The notes below the pieces were generated by a model, which worked only from the letters and a program-made list of their open reading frames with translations, was not told where the DNA came from and searched no databases. A DNA stretch of 64,000 nucleotides from contig NW_026116709.1 of NCBI RefSeq assembly GCF_001640805.2, positions 186,001 to 250,000 of the forward strand, given 5' to 3'. Origin of the DNA: Lates calcarifer (Eukaryota; Chordata; Actinopteri; Centropomidae). Below are positions 46,545 to 60,400 of the stretch, in pieces (positions within the stretch are counted from its first letter, which is position 1; every line of letters starts with the position of its first letter). The position numbers and the translations under genes are program-made.

Positions 46545-49490
46545 ACCTTTTAAGTGTGCAGCTTAAGTCTGTATCCACTTTTATACAGTTGCCTTGCTGT
46601 TGTTTAAAAGATCTGAAGGTCTATTTAAGCCAGCAGTGGAGGTGAATTCACGTCTGTGTGAAAGGGAGAGCACGACAGGATAGACACTGACCAACACTAA
46701 GGCTGCTGTGTTACACATCATGTTTCTGATTCTGCGATGTCAGCATGATATCTAAAGTTGTACCTCGGGGTGGCATTACACCAGCTTTGTTTGGTTCAGT
46801 ATAAACAAGCATAGGAGGTGTAATCAGGGGTCTTCATAACAGTACAATAGCCTTTATGCAAACCATGTCATGGCTTCAAATTGCATTAATATACAGACAT
46901 CATATTATCTCAGATTGTCTTCATTTTACTGTCAGAAAGCTTTATTCCCAAAATGTTGAATTCTTTTTTTAAATACCCCACTTCCATATCACAATGGCTT
47001 CATGTGGATGAATGATTTGATGAGTGTGCCTGGTCCCAGGAAATCTGGAGGGTTTCTGACCTCACCAGACAGCTTACAAAATGCAGATTTAACATCATAA
47101 TCTGTGTCTGCCTTCCCATATGTAGCAGTCATAGCACATGTTGAGTACAATTAGATAAAAGAAAAATATGCACTGACTGGTGTGACATGGGCTTCTCAGC
47201 ACACAGTCATGTCTTGAAAATCCATTTTGAGTCTTCTTGCTATCATTAAAGAAATTATTCAAGACATGTCTTGGTACAGTAATGGGAGGATATTCTCGTG
47301 GAAGATTGTTGTAGATGTGATACTGCTGATCAAAGAGGTTATTTTTGTTAAATCTACAGGGCCTATTCATGTGAAACTGCTGCTTTCACAAGTGATGTGT
47401 GTGATGGAACCTCTGGTTCGTTACATTTCACTGATGAAACTCTTTATCACAAATACAAACATTGTACAGATTAGATAGATAATAGAACGATGAGTACATT
47501 CTAGTACATTAATTAAATAATACTATAACATTGCAGACTTAAGGTTTCAAACTTGTCTAAAAACAAAAGTCTTTCTACCTGTTCTGTCTCCCTGTGGCTG
47601 TATCCCACTGCCTGCCTGATTTTTGCTCAAGAATTCTGTAGTCTAAAAGCAGTGAATTGTACAAATCTTTCCTGGAAGCTATTTGTGTTGTTGTGCTCGA
47701 ACATTCACATGAAAAGTGACTTAAATGTGATGAAAAAACTTTAAACCCTACTCACTGTCTTGCCTCCATACCACAGGGACCTAGTGCTATGATAGTGCTA
47801 AGCTGATTTTGGCAAAGAGGCCACACAGTAGTAACATCCATAACACGACTGTATATATAAAATCTGAAATGTTAAAAATACTTTGGGTGCCCTGGATTGT
47901 GGGAAAATGTGATCTGTCAGGTCTCCATTCTGTTATTTCAACATCAGATGTATCCGGTGATTCTCAGTAGAATTAGGGCTACGTCAGCTTGAATATCTAC
48001 TCTGAGCCTGGCTTAAGGTGGTAGACTTTCTGAATGGAAACCATTGTATGATTGTGTATTAGTGTGGGCTTTGATCTGACACAGCTTTGTGTGTGTGTGT
48101 AATGTTGTGTTGTGAACAGAATACCTTCCTTCTTATAAGCCATTGTTTACCAAAAAAGGTGTATGTTGTGACTGTTAAAACATTTTTTAAAAATCATCGT
48201 AACAACATTTCACAACAGGCCTACCACAGACCTTTGCTGCAGATTGCAAGAAACAGTCAGCAAAACACTAGATGTCCATTCATGTACAGTAGAGCTGAAC
48301 AACTAGAGTAAGAAGCTTATCTGTTTAGAAAACCTAATCATAGTCATCTGTGGTCCTGTTAATGTACTAAATTGTATTCCCACCAGTTTAATTAAATGAG
48401 TAGTTTTGCTGGGAAATAAAAAATCAGGATGTTGACTAAGAGCTAAGGTGTTTGGAAACTCACAAAACCTTGCATGTGAGTCAGACATGGTGAAAATGTA
48501 TGTTATGCCTCTTGTGCATGGGTGGTAAAATAGCTTTACCACCTACAAAAATTTTAGCGCATAGCCTTTGTGGTTTATTTCACCAGAGTCCTGGCCTGAG
48601 CATATATACATACCAGTGTTCATTTATACTCCTAGCACCTTCTACTAGCAACAGAAATGGCATCTTTATACTTTGATATACTTGTCCTGGCAGGTCGACC
48701 AGATCCACCTCAAACTTGGTCAGAAAAGCTTTAAGAAGTTAATACTTTTTGGGATCGTAAATTTTCACCGACCAACGGTGCCCTGGTAGCACAGCAGATT
48801 ATGAGAACAGGAAGAAAGGGACTAGGTGTGCTCTAAAACTAGTGCTGAATAGATGACGCCTCATGGAGTGTGTGGCACATTCCTCTAACTGGTGAGTTTT
48901 AGACTGAAACTCATGAAACCTGACACGATGTACATCAAGATGTATGATATTTTCCAAGCCAGCATTCCCGACATGCACATGCGAGAGCTCAATCAAAACT
49001 GCTTGCAGCTTGAATTCTAATTTCTATCTGAAGAAAGGAATAAATCATAACAACTTGCCTGGAGAGGACCTGCATCCTCAGCAGCACAGTTGAAAGTTAC
49101 TTTTATGCAGAGACCAGCAAATGTTGGTGCTGTGAAGACCCTTGAACATGCTGCCTTTGCTTGTTAATGCAGCCCCAGTATGTGATTTCATACATTATGG
49201 CGGTATCACAGAATCAGACGTGTGACGTGCAACACAGCGGCGTCAGCGTTGGTCTGTGCCTCCTCCACTGTGCAGGCTCTCTCTTTTTCACAGATATCAA
49301 TTCCAGCTCTGTGACTACCTTTGCTTCCACCTTAAAGGTGGGGCAGTAAGGCCTCCCTAATGGTGAGGCAGGGTAACAGCACAATATTCCATCCTTGAAG
49401 AGGCTGTGTAAAAGGGGCTGATGTTATAAACAGCAGCACCACACTGTGACACAGAAGGACCCACAATCTCCCACTTAATCTTGATTTATA
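46545..49490. other. Intergenic spacer, no gene seen
   Basis: This is AT-rich, with short ORFs on both strands but no recognisable protein family, splice-supported exon or complete transposon. The longest minus frame near 47.1-47.4 kb was considered and not called. Confidence 0.45.
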
Positions 49491-49499
49491 CTGCATAGA

Positions 49500-50405
49500 T
49501 ACTGCAGGTGCATTGCATCTGAGCTATAGCTATGCTTAATCAGCTAATCATGTGGCAACAGTCTCAATTAACCTCAGCAACTTTGACCATGGGATAATGG
49601 TCAGTGCCAGAAACTGCTTAGCTCCTGGGATTTTCATGCACAACAGTCTTCTGAGCTCACTCAGAATGGTGCCAAAACCACCTTGTGATGAGAGAGGTCA
49701 GAGGAGAATGAGCAGACTGGTTGGAGCTGACAGAAAGGTTGTGCTAATTCTGATAATCACTCTTTACAGCTGTTGTGAGCAGGCAAGTATCACAGAGTGC
49801 ACAACTCATCCAACCATGAGGCGGATGGACTGTAACATCTAACCACGTCAGCTTCCACTCCTGTCGGCCAAAAACAGAAATCTGTAGTGGACACAGGCTC
49901 ACCAGAACTGGACAGCTGAAAACTGGAAACTAGTCTGATGAATTTCTGCTGAGGCAGCAGATGGTAGGGTCAGAATTTGGCTTCAACAGCATGAATCCAT
50001 GGACCCAACCTGCCACCATGTTCATCCCTTTTATGGCCATAGTTTACCATCTAATGACTTCTTCCAGCATTATAATGCACCATGTCATGTCATGCCATAA
50101 ACTGCTTTCATGAACATGACAGTGAGTTCAGTGAACTTCAGTGGTCTCTCCAGTCAGCAGATCTGAATCCAGTAGAACAGCCTTTGGGATGTGGTAGAAC
50201 AGGAGATTGGCAGCATGAATGTGCAGCTGACAAATCTGTAGAAATGATGTGATGCAGTCAAATCAACATGGAGCAGAATCTCAGAGGAAAGTTTCCAACA
50301 TCTGGTGGAATCCATTCCATGAAAGAAGTTTCTATTTTGAGAGCGAGGGGAGGCTCTAACTAGTATAAGTGCAGCCTTTCTAATAAAATGCTCAGTGTGT
50401 GTAAA
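49500..50405 (+). mobile_element. Tc1-like transposon remnant
   Basis: Plus-strand pieces follow a common fish Tc1 transposase gene in order: the DNA-binding half (AGAGGTCAGAGGAGAATGAG), GGTAGGGTCAGAATTTGGCT, CATTATAATGCACCATGTCA and the end region AACAGCCTTTGGGATGTGGT. It ends with the terminal AATAAAATGCTCAGTGTGTG. The left terminal repeat is missing and stops are frequent. Confidence 0.85.
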
Positions 50406-51749
50406 TCAGCCTTTGATGCATTCACAATACTTGGTATAATACAGTGCAATACATAGAATACAGTCAGTGTTGGTTTAAGTGTGCACATGAGATTTATAGA
50501 TACATATATACACCAGACTTGTCAACTACCCTCTGTGCTGCGCTGTGTAGAACTTTGACACAGTGTTAGCTTGAACTATGAGAAGTGAAAAAACCTGCTG
50601 ATAAGGTAGAAATCAGTGGATTAAAAAAATAAAAAAGAAAAAGAAATGGTGAGGAACAGTCAATCTAGGTCCAAATCTCAGCAGAGTATACAAAAGAAAC
50701 CTTAAATATATAGAGGTAAGTCCTCAAAGAAGTTGCATCACCCTATTAGCAGGATCATGATGGAGTCTTCTTCGTTTTTGTCCGAGGCTTCCAACTTTGT
50801 CCTGACAAAATTTAGGAGAAATGTTTTGACTTCAGGTATAAAAAGTCCTGTGAACCAAATGTCACTGTCCAGTTTGACAAAACAAATACTGCAGTAAATG
50901 TATAAATCAGTATATCTGACATACTTCCCTGCCATTTCATAGATTAATAAATAAAAGGGCAACCGCAAAGAAACATCTATATTCAAGCCTTTTTTCTTGT
51001 ATCTCTGTAGACAGTGGACTGGAAATCAATCAATCAACCCTCTTCCAGCTTGACAGCCAGTCAGAGCAGTAGCTCAGTAGCTGGGAATCATAGGAGGCGA
51101 CTTGCTGAACAACTTAATGGATTTTTGTATTGTTAACAACAATTTGTCAGAAGAGACACTGGCTGCTCAGCTCTGTGGAACATGAATGAACAGACTTGCT
51201 GGACTGAGTTACATGGTTGCAATGGTTATAGTATGTTGACAGCATCCAACTGTTTTCTTAGAAGAGCCCTGATCTTTACTAAATGTGAGAAATGCATCCC
51301 CATTTGTCATTATTGCATAAATGTAAAGAAATCTCTGTATAGGAGCACTTTCTGTTGAACTTCATGTGTATTTAATTTGGTTGTGAAGCTCTGCTTATAT
51401 GAGTAGGTGGGTGTTCAAGGTTTTGTTGTGACTTCACTGTTTCACGCAGCTCAATAATTAGTGCTTCTTGAAATCGAGCAATAAAGCATGCTGTAACAGT
51501 AGCTCTGGTGCATCAGGGAGTGAACATTCCCCGGTGTGTATTTATCAGTAATATCTAAATAGAAACATGACTTGCCAGGTTCCGTGTTGCTTAATTTCCA
51601 TATATATTGCTGCAAGAAGTCCTGTGTGAATAAACGATCTTATGAAAAATCTGGTGTTCCTGTTATTTATTATTTCTGGATGGTGATGCCAGGCTGTGTG
51701 TGACCAGAGCAGGATATCACAACAACTACAGTCCAGACTGATATTTGCT

Positions 51750-52560
51750 GTGGGTAGATACAGATTCAGATTCAGACAACTTTATTTATCCCAAAGGGAA
51801 ATTCAGTTTTGTAATCTACCTAACCACAAGACAAGAAGAAACACACAAACAAACAGACATAGTAGGCTGTGTCAGAGACAACAAGTAAAGGACACTGACA
51901 CCTTGTGAAAGCCCTGTGTGTACTGTCTCACACAGGGGTCAGGCAAATGGGGTACATCCACAGTATAAATATAAAATATACTGCACATTACAGAATATAT
52001 ATTGCACAAAAAAGAAATATGAAACAGGAATAAATAAGAAATAAATAAAATGAAAAAACAAGACATATTTTCATAGAACATTCATTTAAAAAAGAACGAC
52101 TTGTTTAAAATGGCTACAGTCCCTGTTCAGCAGCCTGATAGCAGAAGGAATAAAACACTGAGGATAGCAATTATTTCTCCTCAGAAGTATTGTGTAGTGC
52201 CACCCTGAGGGCATTAAGATGAATTTGCTGTGGAGGATCTTGGAGCAGACCTGAACAATACTGTGGAGACTGTTTCTGTTTCTTACAGAGAGCCCATCAA
52301 ACCAACAAATGAAGGAAAGGTTAAGAGACTTTCAATTAAAGACTGATAAAAAAAATGTTTAAAGTAACATTGCAAACTTTAAAAGAGTTAAGCCTCTGCA
52401 GCAGGAGCACTCTTTGTTGCCCACGCTTAACAATCATCTGTATTCACATCAAACTTCAGTTTCAAGTCAAACACAGTTCCCAGATATTTATAGGTATTTA
52501 CAATTTTGACTTCTGTGGTCACAAATGGTGCTTGCTTTGTGCTTATTGCTGTTTCTCCTG
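51750..52560 (-). mobile_element. Non-LTR retrotransposon 3' end
   Basis: On the minus strand the sequence reads NTYKYLGTVFDLKLKFDVNT, a reverse-transcriptase C-terminal block. Further downstream is the region encoding LLSGC near the usual LINE stop. It ends at a tail whose plus-strand form is CAGATTCAGATTCAGA next to ACTTTATTTATCCCAAAG. Frames are broken. The clade is probably CR1/L2-like. Confidence 0.75.
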
Positions 52561-52684
52561 CAGTCAGTAATTAAGGATATGGGTACAGCTATTGCTCAGC
52601 AAAGGACAAATCCCCATGAGTTTTGTGATCCTCTGACTTCATTAAGTCAAAATCTCCACAAACGTTGTTTAATTACTATCTTAC

Positions 52685-52859
52685 TGTAAAATGAATAGTA
52701 CTGATTAGTGAGCACGCTGATGCACTTCTCTGAGGCCATGTCGGCACAGAAGGCACAGTACTGAGAGAAGGTCAGCGGCGTCTTGGCAGCACTCAGAGCC
52801 AACAGAGCCTGAGTCCACAGCTGCATCGGCTGCTGCTGCAAGGAATTGTGGGACCCCAT
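52685..52859 (-). CDS. Unassigned exon-like ORF (58 codons)
   Basis: The minus-strand frame runs from ATG 52859 (MGSHNSLQQQPMQLWTQALL, then ALSAAKTPLTFSQYCAFCAD, MASEKCISVLTNQYYSFY) to a good donor ACA|GTAAGA at 52684. It is GC-rich at third positions inside AT-rich DNA and contains CxxC. I do not recognise the family and found no partner exon between here and 43.2 kb. It could be the first coding exon of a gene whose remaining exons I missed, an alternative exon of a transcript running on from BAG6, or a relic exon. The transposon copies nearby do not explain it. Confidence 0.4.
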
Positions 52860-53004
52860 TATCTCCTTTCTTTTAATAAAGGTTAAAAGTCAAAAGTGAT
52901 GGACAAAGATCAGTCTATCTTGCGACCCCTTGTGGGATCGTGACACTATTGTTAGAAATCACTGTCTATCTGAGATTCTGGGTAAACAAAGCAGTTCTGA
53001 AACA

Positions 53005-54410
53005 CTGATGATTTTCAAGTTCATTTATTGTAGTGATGTTAACAAGCACAGAGTAACCACAGTTTGACAAACTTCTACTGCTGTGCTTCACACAGACATC
53101 ACACATACCATTACCACCATCAGGCTGTGGCAGATTATTATACTGCAGTTGAACACATGGTTAAAGACCACATCACTTAAGTACCCTGTTTAAACAGACA
53201 CCAGTGTCAGTGATAAAGGTAATGCCCTAAAATACAAACATGAACTAATCATCTGTGTTTCATGATACTAAAAAATAAAAATTTGATGTCATGGGAAACA
53301 ACACTAGTAACCTGACTGACACTGACAAAGCTCCATGACATCACTTTCCATTTACTATATACAGTTTTCAATCATTTACAATTTTGCCTTGTACAGATAA
53401 ATAAAGCAAAAACATTTACAACAAAGTGTAGAACTACTCAGTGTGATGGAATGGCAGGACCATTGTTAGGAAACAAAAATCTCAGAGTTATAACATTTTG
53501 AGAAAAAAATAATCTTGAAATAAGAAATAGTCATTGTATTTGATTGCACTGGGTAATTACACTGCATATGCATGTTTTAGCATTTTCTGACTATATATCT
53601 ATATCTATATACATGACGGTTTCTCTCACAAAAGACCAGATTTGAGAGATACTTTTTTGTGGTGTCACTCTTCACTGCAACAGCACTAAATATTTTTCTC
53701 TAATTTCTAATTTTATGACTTTATTCTTCAAATTTTGAGATTTTCTCTTATAAAATTTCAGATTTATCTTACCGCTTTATGACTTCATGCACAAATCACT
53801 TTATTCTCACAAATTCTTCTTCATAACCTTATAACAGTGTTGTTGTATTATATATAACCACTTTTCTTTGCAACATTTCAACTTCATTTTCATATTATGA
53901 CATTTTTCTCAGAATGTTACAACTTTTTTTTTTTTCTCAAAACATTTCAACTCAATTGTCAATTCCTGTCCTAACAGTCCTAATAGTAGGTGGTGTCTCA
54001 TGCTATGCGGCTTAGACTGTTTCAGACCTACAGAGGAAGATTAGTGCTACCAGAACATTTCATTTTTTTCTTGGTGCCCCAGTCCTCTTCTGCTCTGAGC
54101 TGCTGCTGTCAGGTCTTGTCTTATACTCTTATGAGGTAACTCAGAGAGCCCACAGTTCCTCAAACCATGTGTCACAGAGGATCCGCAGTCTCTAAGGTTT
54201 TCCATTCTACCCACACTACAGCAAGGGATGTCACATTTTGAAACAGGAGAGGAGGAATCATTCAATGGAATCAGCAGCCGCCATCCTTTCAGGCCACATT
54301 TACAATGGGATGTTACCATACTATATGTAACAGTTCCATGCTGCAGGTAGTGTGTACAGATCCTGTTCTGGACCTGGCCTCGCTCCTCTCTGGTACATGA
54401 CTGTAGAGGA
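53005..54410 (-). other. BAG6: BAG6 3' UTR
   Basis: This is noncoding sequence after the BAG6 stop. It is AT-rich, with T/A runs and no repeat identified. It ends at a minus-strand AATAAA (plus 53024-53029), which would give a 3' UTR of about 1.4 kb. Confidence 0.6.
53024..53029 (-). terminator. BAG6: BAG6 poly(A) signal
   Basis: The minus strand reads CAATAAATG here. I take it as the likely BAG6 poly(A) signal from its position; nearer signals were not checked exhaustively. Confidence 0.5.
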
Positions 54411-57400
54411 TTAGGAGTTAGGAGTTTCTTCTATAGAGAAAGCTTGGTGTGTGTTGGGAAATCTCTGGGCGTTGTAGTCCGGATCGTCTCTCACTCGATC
54501 TTTAATGTCACTCTTTACCTGACAGGACACAGAGACAGGGACAACAGGTTAATGACAGAATGACCTTTATATCAAAACTAGCTGATTAAAATATCTTGCT
54601 TCCAGGGCCCTGAGTGACGAAATATGCCTTACTTGACTACTGATGTGACACAAGTCTAGATTAAATTAGGTTATTAGCCTGATAGACAGATTGAAAGAAG
54701 AATGGTCAAAATATGTGCAGAATGACTGAAACAGCCCTTTTTATTAGGGCCTTTAACAGAATTTAAGTTTCATATTTGGGATCAAGTATGTTTTAGTTAA
54801 GTTATGTACAGCCTGTTTGCAGTTATAGTGCCATGCTAACCAATTATATGAGTTCTGCTGGTCATGGTCTCCACTCTTCATTCACATTGCCTTCAATTCA
54901 GATTAACTGTGAACTGTTATTAGCACAACTTTATCCACTGCCATGAATCAATCATTAACCTGTGTTTGAAGATAGATGACAACTAGATGATTTCTGACTA
55001 ACATCACACTATCCTGGATTAGTTTAGTGACAGTCCACTACCTGATTGGTGTATGCTTCCTGCAGCTCTGGCCTCTCCAGCTCCCCCTGCAGGCTGTTTG
55101 GTGTTGTGACAGGCAGGACTCCAGCAGCACGAGCAGCTTGACTCACAGCGTCTGACAGAGACAGGTGTGGTCCCTCACACTGGGTTGTCTAAGAATGGAA
55201 AAATTACTGTCACTCTCCATCTGAGAACATCCAGTCTTTACTGAACATTTCATCAGTTTCATCTATGTGCATCCAGGACAGAGAGAGGTCCAGGGTGTGT
55301 TTAGCTGAGCAGTCTTCCAACAATCGCCATCGTCTACCTGCTTCAATGAGCCCTTTCTCACCTGGACAAAGCAGGCAGCACTGTGAGAATCATGTTATTT
55401 GATTCTCAAGAGCCTTTAACACAATCCAGCCTGTCCTGTTGAGAGAGAAGCTCCAGAAGATGCAGGTAGACATCTCCACATCTCCTGGATTACTGACTAC
55501 CAGACTGACAGAGCACAGTTTGCATGGCTGCAGGGATGGGTGTGTCTGAGGAGCAGAACAGGAGCACCATTGGGGACTGTTCTTTCACCGTTATTGTTCA
55601 CTCTGTACACCTCTGACTTTCAGTACAACACTGAGTCCTGTCATCTGCAGAAACTTTCAGATGACTCAGCAATTGTGGGCTGTGTCAGTGGTGGACAGGA
55701 GGCAGTACAGAGACCTGGAGATGGTAATGGACTTCAGAGGGATCAGACTGTTAAACACCATTTCCATTCCTGGAAAGGAACTGCAGGTGGTGGAGGGATA
55801 CAGATGCCAGAGAGGACTTCTCTGGAGCTCATAGTTGGTTGTGGAGAGGATGCTACACAAACTGCTGAACCTCATGGAGGACACCTGGTATCCCCTCCAC
55901 CACCTGCTGGTCAAACAGCAGATGCTTTCAATGAGAGATTTCTCAGTGCTGCTGTGACGAGGAACGCTACAAGAAGTCTCCCACATTTCACATCACATTT
56001 TGTATTACACCTGTTATATTTCATCTGATCTTTCAAGTATTGTACAAAGTACCAGTCAAGTTTGGACACACCTTCTCATTCAATGGTTTTTCTTTCCTAC
56101 ATTGTAGATCAATATGAAGACATCAAAACTATGAAGGAACACACATGGAATTATGTAGTAAACAGAAAAGTGTTAAACAAACCAGAATATGTTTTCTATT
56201 TTAGATTCTTCTAAGTAGCCACCTTTTGCCTTGCACACTTCTGGCATCTGGGTATTTTCTGGTGTAAACTACAGAACCTTATCTCAGCCATCTAACCAAA
56301 AGACTATTTAAAATACCCACTAACTTTGGGACGCTGGAACAAGAAGTGCTCAAATGCTAACTTATTTCCATTCCTGCACCACTCTGTACCTTTGACAGAA
56401 TGAGGTCTTGTTTTATGTGAGACTAAACCCACACTTAACACTTTTAAACAGCACTGCTCACCTTCCTCCTCTTGGCAGGCATCCCGTGCAGGTAGGCATC
56501 AGACAGTGGCGGCTGGGCTTTGATCTTCCTCTGAGACAACATGTCATGTCTGATGATGGGAACCCATTCCTGTCCAAAACATTATTATACAGTCATAATC
56601 CACTGAACAGATGGCCACTTTCATATGTACAAGTGATTAACAATACAGGTGTGGTCCAAATTTATTTGTCTTGCACTTTTCAAGGAAACTCAAAGTGCTT
56701 TGCATGAGACAATAAAAGAATCTAAAATAAGGTATAACAAGCTACTTCAACTTTTACCACTAGAAATCATAATCTGCCATGTCATTGTGTTGGTTTTCAT
56801 TTATCTTTGCTTTTTCTCTTTTACTTTCCTGCATGTTGTGGCTCTCTACAGTACTCTGCCACAGTCAGCATTGGTCTATACTGCCTATGAGAGCAGACAG
56901 CCCTGACTCTGTTTGATTAGACTGACCTGATACAGACTGGGTAAGATCAGCAGGCTACTTTCAGTTCTGAGCTTTGTAAATATCCTGTGCAGGGACTGGC
57001 TTGACAGCTGTTTAACAAAAGGCTTTTGCCCTGTATTTCCGTATAATCCTGGGAAAACCTCATTCCTTACAGGCGGAACAGCTGCTGTCCACGGCTCCAC
57101 CTCAGGGGCTGCTTCCTCTCGCCCTGTTGGGGCCACAGCAGGACACTGAGTCTCCCCTGATGAGGCAGTGTTATCTCCAGGAGATGTTCCTCTCTCTTCA
57201 CTGTCAACTGACGAAGCCATGGCCTCCTCTGCTGTGGTGGCTGCAGCCGGAGACAAACTCTCCTCCATCTGACAGAGGGGTTGAGTGATCGTATGAGCTT
57301 TTCAGTGCTATATGACTGACTTAAATTTATACCGCAAAATAGCTGACTCAAACTGACTATACACAACACTATAGTATACTACTAGCATTTGTTAGTATAG

Positions 57401-60400
57401 AGCTTTGACACATACATAATACTTCTTAGTAGTGATCTATCTATAGAAAGAACCAAGCCTTACCTCCACATTGGGACTCTCTGATGGCTGTGGCATATCA
57501 GCCTCTGTCCTCTGGTTCAAATCCCCCTGAAAAAATATCGCAGTTTTGTAATGTTCATTTGGAACTGGGCCTAAATATTCAAACCTTGAGTTTAAACCTA
57601 AGTTGAACACAGTGTTGTTATGGCAGGGCAGAGTTGAAAATACACTATTTTGCTATGTTTCGATTAATTTAGATTCTCTCTTATTTCTAAATGTGAGCAC
57701 ATTTCAACGACATAAAAACTTCCTAGCTTAAGTCTTCAGTTAAGATAGGGAAGTTTAAGATAATATTTTTTTACAATTTGGTATCACAGAATCCAATCCT
57801 AACTAACTTTAGGATTCCTATTTTATCTAAGTTTAGGAAATGATAAATACTCAGTCCAACATCAGTTATCAACTTTTATGTCTGTTAGCAACTAGTGATA
57901 CTTTTCTCATCACATCTTGCTGAGATATTTTTGTAACCCATTAAATTTCTTATTATAAAAATGGAACAAAAACAACAATGGGCACTTCAAGACAGATGAG
58001 ATAGAAGTGTAGAAAAACTAGAGATGCTCTTTTTGTAAAAATTTCCAACACTAACTTGGAAGATAAAAGAGGGAGAGAGTGGGCTAAGACACAGTCTCTA
58101 AAATGTCTGCTATGATCTGGGAGAGCCCCATGTGGCCAGGTCAACCTCTCCAAAGTTAGTCACACTTAGCTAGCTGTAGGATCATGGCCTGGGGTAACAT
58201 GCATCTACTCACAAGTGTTTTGTCATCAAACTGCAACACATTGTTAGGGTTTGCTATAAGTGGTTCAATAAATAAGTTCCACTTGTTGACATTTTGTTGG
58301 CTGTGTAAACGCAACAGCTTTAAGGTTATCCTAAAGTTAGGAGAGAATATTAAAGACCTTTTTGAAGTTAGGAGGCTTGTGTGATTCGCTTTTCCTTAGA
58401 ATAGGATAGAATAATCAACCTAAGAACTATTCATCTGTAATGGCTTTTTTGGTCCTAACCCTCTCTGCAAGTTAGGAAGTTCCTGTAATATGGGCCCTGA
58501 TCCTGTCTGTATTGCTTGTATAGAATAAAATCAATATGGGGCACTGTGGGTTATGAGGTAGATATTTCTGAACATTTATGAAATCCACTCAAGTACAGTA
58601 GTTGTCGCTGGCTATACTCACTTACAACTGTGTTTATTACCTGTGTATAGAAAACGTAGTGCTGGATTTGGTCCTCAGTAACTGGGTTGTGTTCAAGAAT
58701 GACATGCAGCCTCAGAGACATCATACTGGTCAGCCAGTTGACTAGACTGGGATTGACTTCTGCAGACATCCTCCTCTACACAGACACACAGAGCCTCAGA
58801 AACATGCAGTAACATATAGCAGTCAACTTGAAACATAAGTAAAGCATAAACTGCTGTGGTTATAAACGATATATACTAACAATGCGGTGGTTGATGACTG
58901 CAGTAAGAGCTCTCTGTTCTCCTCCGAGGCAGTACAGGTTTAGAGCCAGACACTCAAACAAGCCCTGAGTGCACAGCAACAGCAGACGAGGGCCGAATGT
59001 GTGATCTGCACCAAGAAAAAGCCGAGACAGAAAACCAGTTAAAACCTCGTCTTCACATCAGTGAGGTCTTACAGCTGCAAATATTTAAATGACTACACAG
59101 TGTTCATAACAACACGATTATCAGCAAGATACCCTGAACATGAGAAACCACAGGCTCAAAGTTTTAAATTACGAGTGAAAAGTGGGTTCACTGCTCACTC
59201 TCATGTGAAATCAGTCCTAATCAGCCAAAAATTCTCAGTGACATTTACTTTGTTGCGTTTTATCACCTTTCTTAACTATAGATATAGATATTTAAGAAAG
59301 CTCCAAAGTTGCTGGAAGTCAGGCAGAAACAATCTGTGAGAGGGGAGTTGATTTGATCACTTACTGACAATGACAAAAACTGAATCACCTGCTGTTTCTG
59401 GAGAATCCACACTGCGGCACTTCTACAACTTTGCTTTTACAGGTCTTCAGATAAAACACACAGTCCTCAGAAGGCCTCAGGAGCCATCTAATGCAATTGA
59501 ATCAAATTATCCACTACAGTATTCTAATTTGTATTTACATTACATTATAATTTTAATGGTAAATGGACTGTACTTATATAACGCTTTTCTAGTTGTATCG
59601 ACCACTCAAAGTGCTTTACACTACACGTCACATTCACACACATTCACACAGCGCTTGCACTACTACAAAGCACTCTAGCACATTCACACACCGATGTTAC
59701 AAACATGGGGGTTAACGTGGGTTTCAGTATCTTGCCCAAGGATACTTTGGCACCGCAGGAGCAGGGGATCGAACCGCTGACCTTCCGATTAATGGGCGAC
59801 CTGCTCTACCTCCTGAGCCACAGCCGCCCCACTGAGCTCAGAGAAAGGGTGCCAGAAGTTGGGGGACCAAGGGGCCACTGGCTCCCCACTTTACACCCCT
59901 GCCCCAGATCTAGAGGTGTGTGCACTAAGTTGTGTGTCTGCATAGGGCTCCATTTACTAAAAAAATAAAGAAATGGATGTTGCTCAGTACTCTCGATTTC
60001 TGATATGAATCTGCCACTCTTGCCTCTTGCCAGAGTGATCAGTGAACATGTCCTCATACAGATCCTGATGCTCCTAAGAGGCTGGGACTCCTCTGGAGCT
60101 CCTTTAAAAATCACAGATTGGAGTCATTTTAAAAGTTCAGTGGCATGAAAAAAGGTTTTCTCCTTGTCTAAAAAGTTCAGGTTAGTGCTTTGGAAGAATG
60201 ATGCCACAACAACTCATTAGTGCCTGGAGGTGTTAGTTAAAAAAATCACCTTGAGGGTCACTCTGTCTTCAGCCTGTATTCTAGTCACGGACTACTTCTC
60301 ATTCACAGATGAGGAGAAACACTTCAAGTTGAGTCAGAGAAGCAGAGGATGATTCATTACCAGCTTTCTCAGGAGCGAGGTGATCAGCCACTGACTCCTT

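Noticed and set aside
47095..47370. Possible decayed C2H2 zinc-finger sequence on the minus strand
   Set aside because: CICDKEF has only one residue between the cysteines, stops interrupt it, and the histidine spacing does not fit.
55540..56028. 162-aa plus-strand ORF in a BAG6 intron
   Set aside because: The protein is a Rex1-like reverse transcriptase fragment that ends out of frame; it is reported as a mobile element instead.
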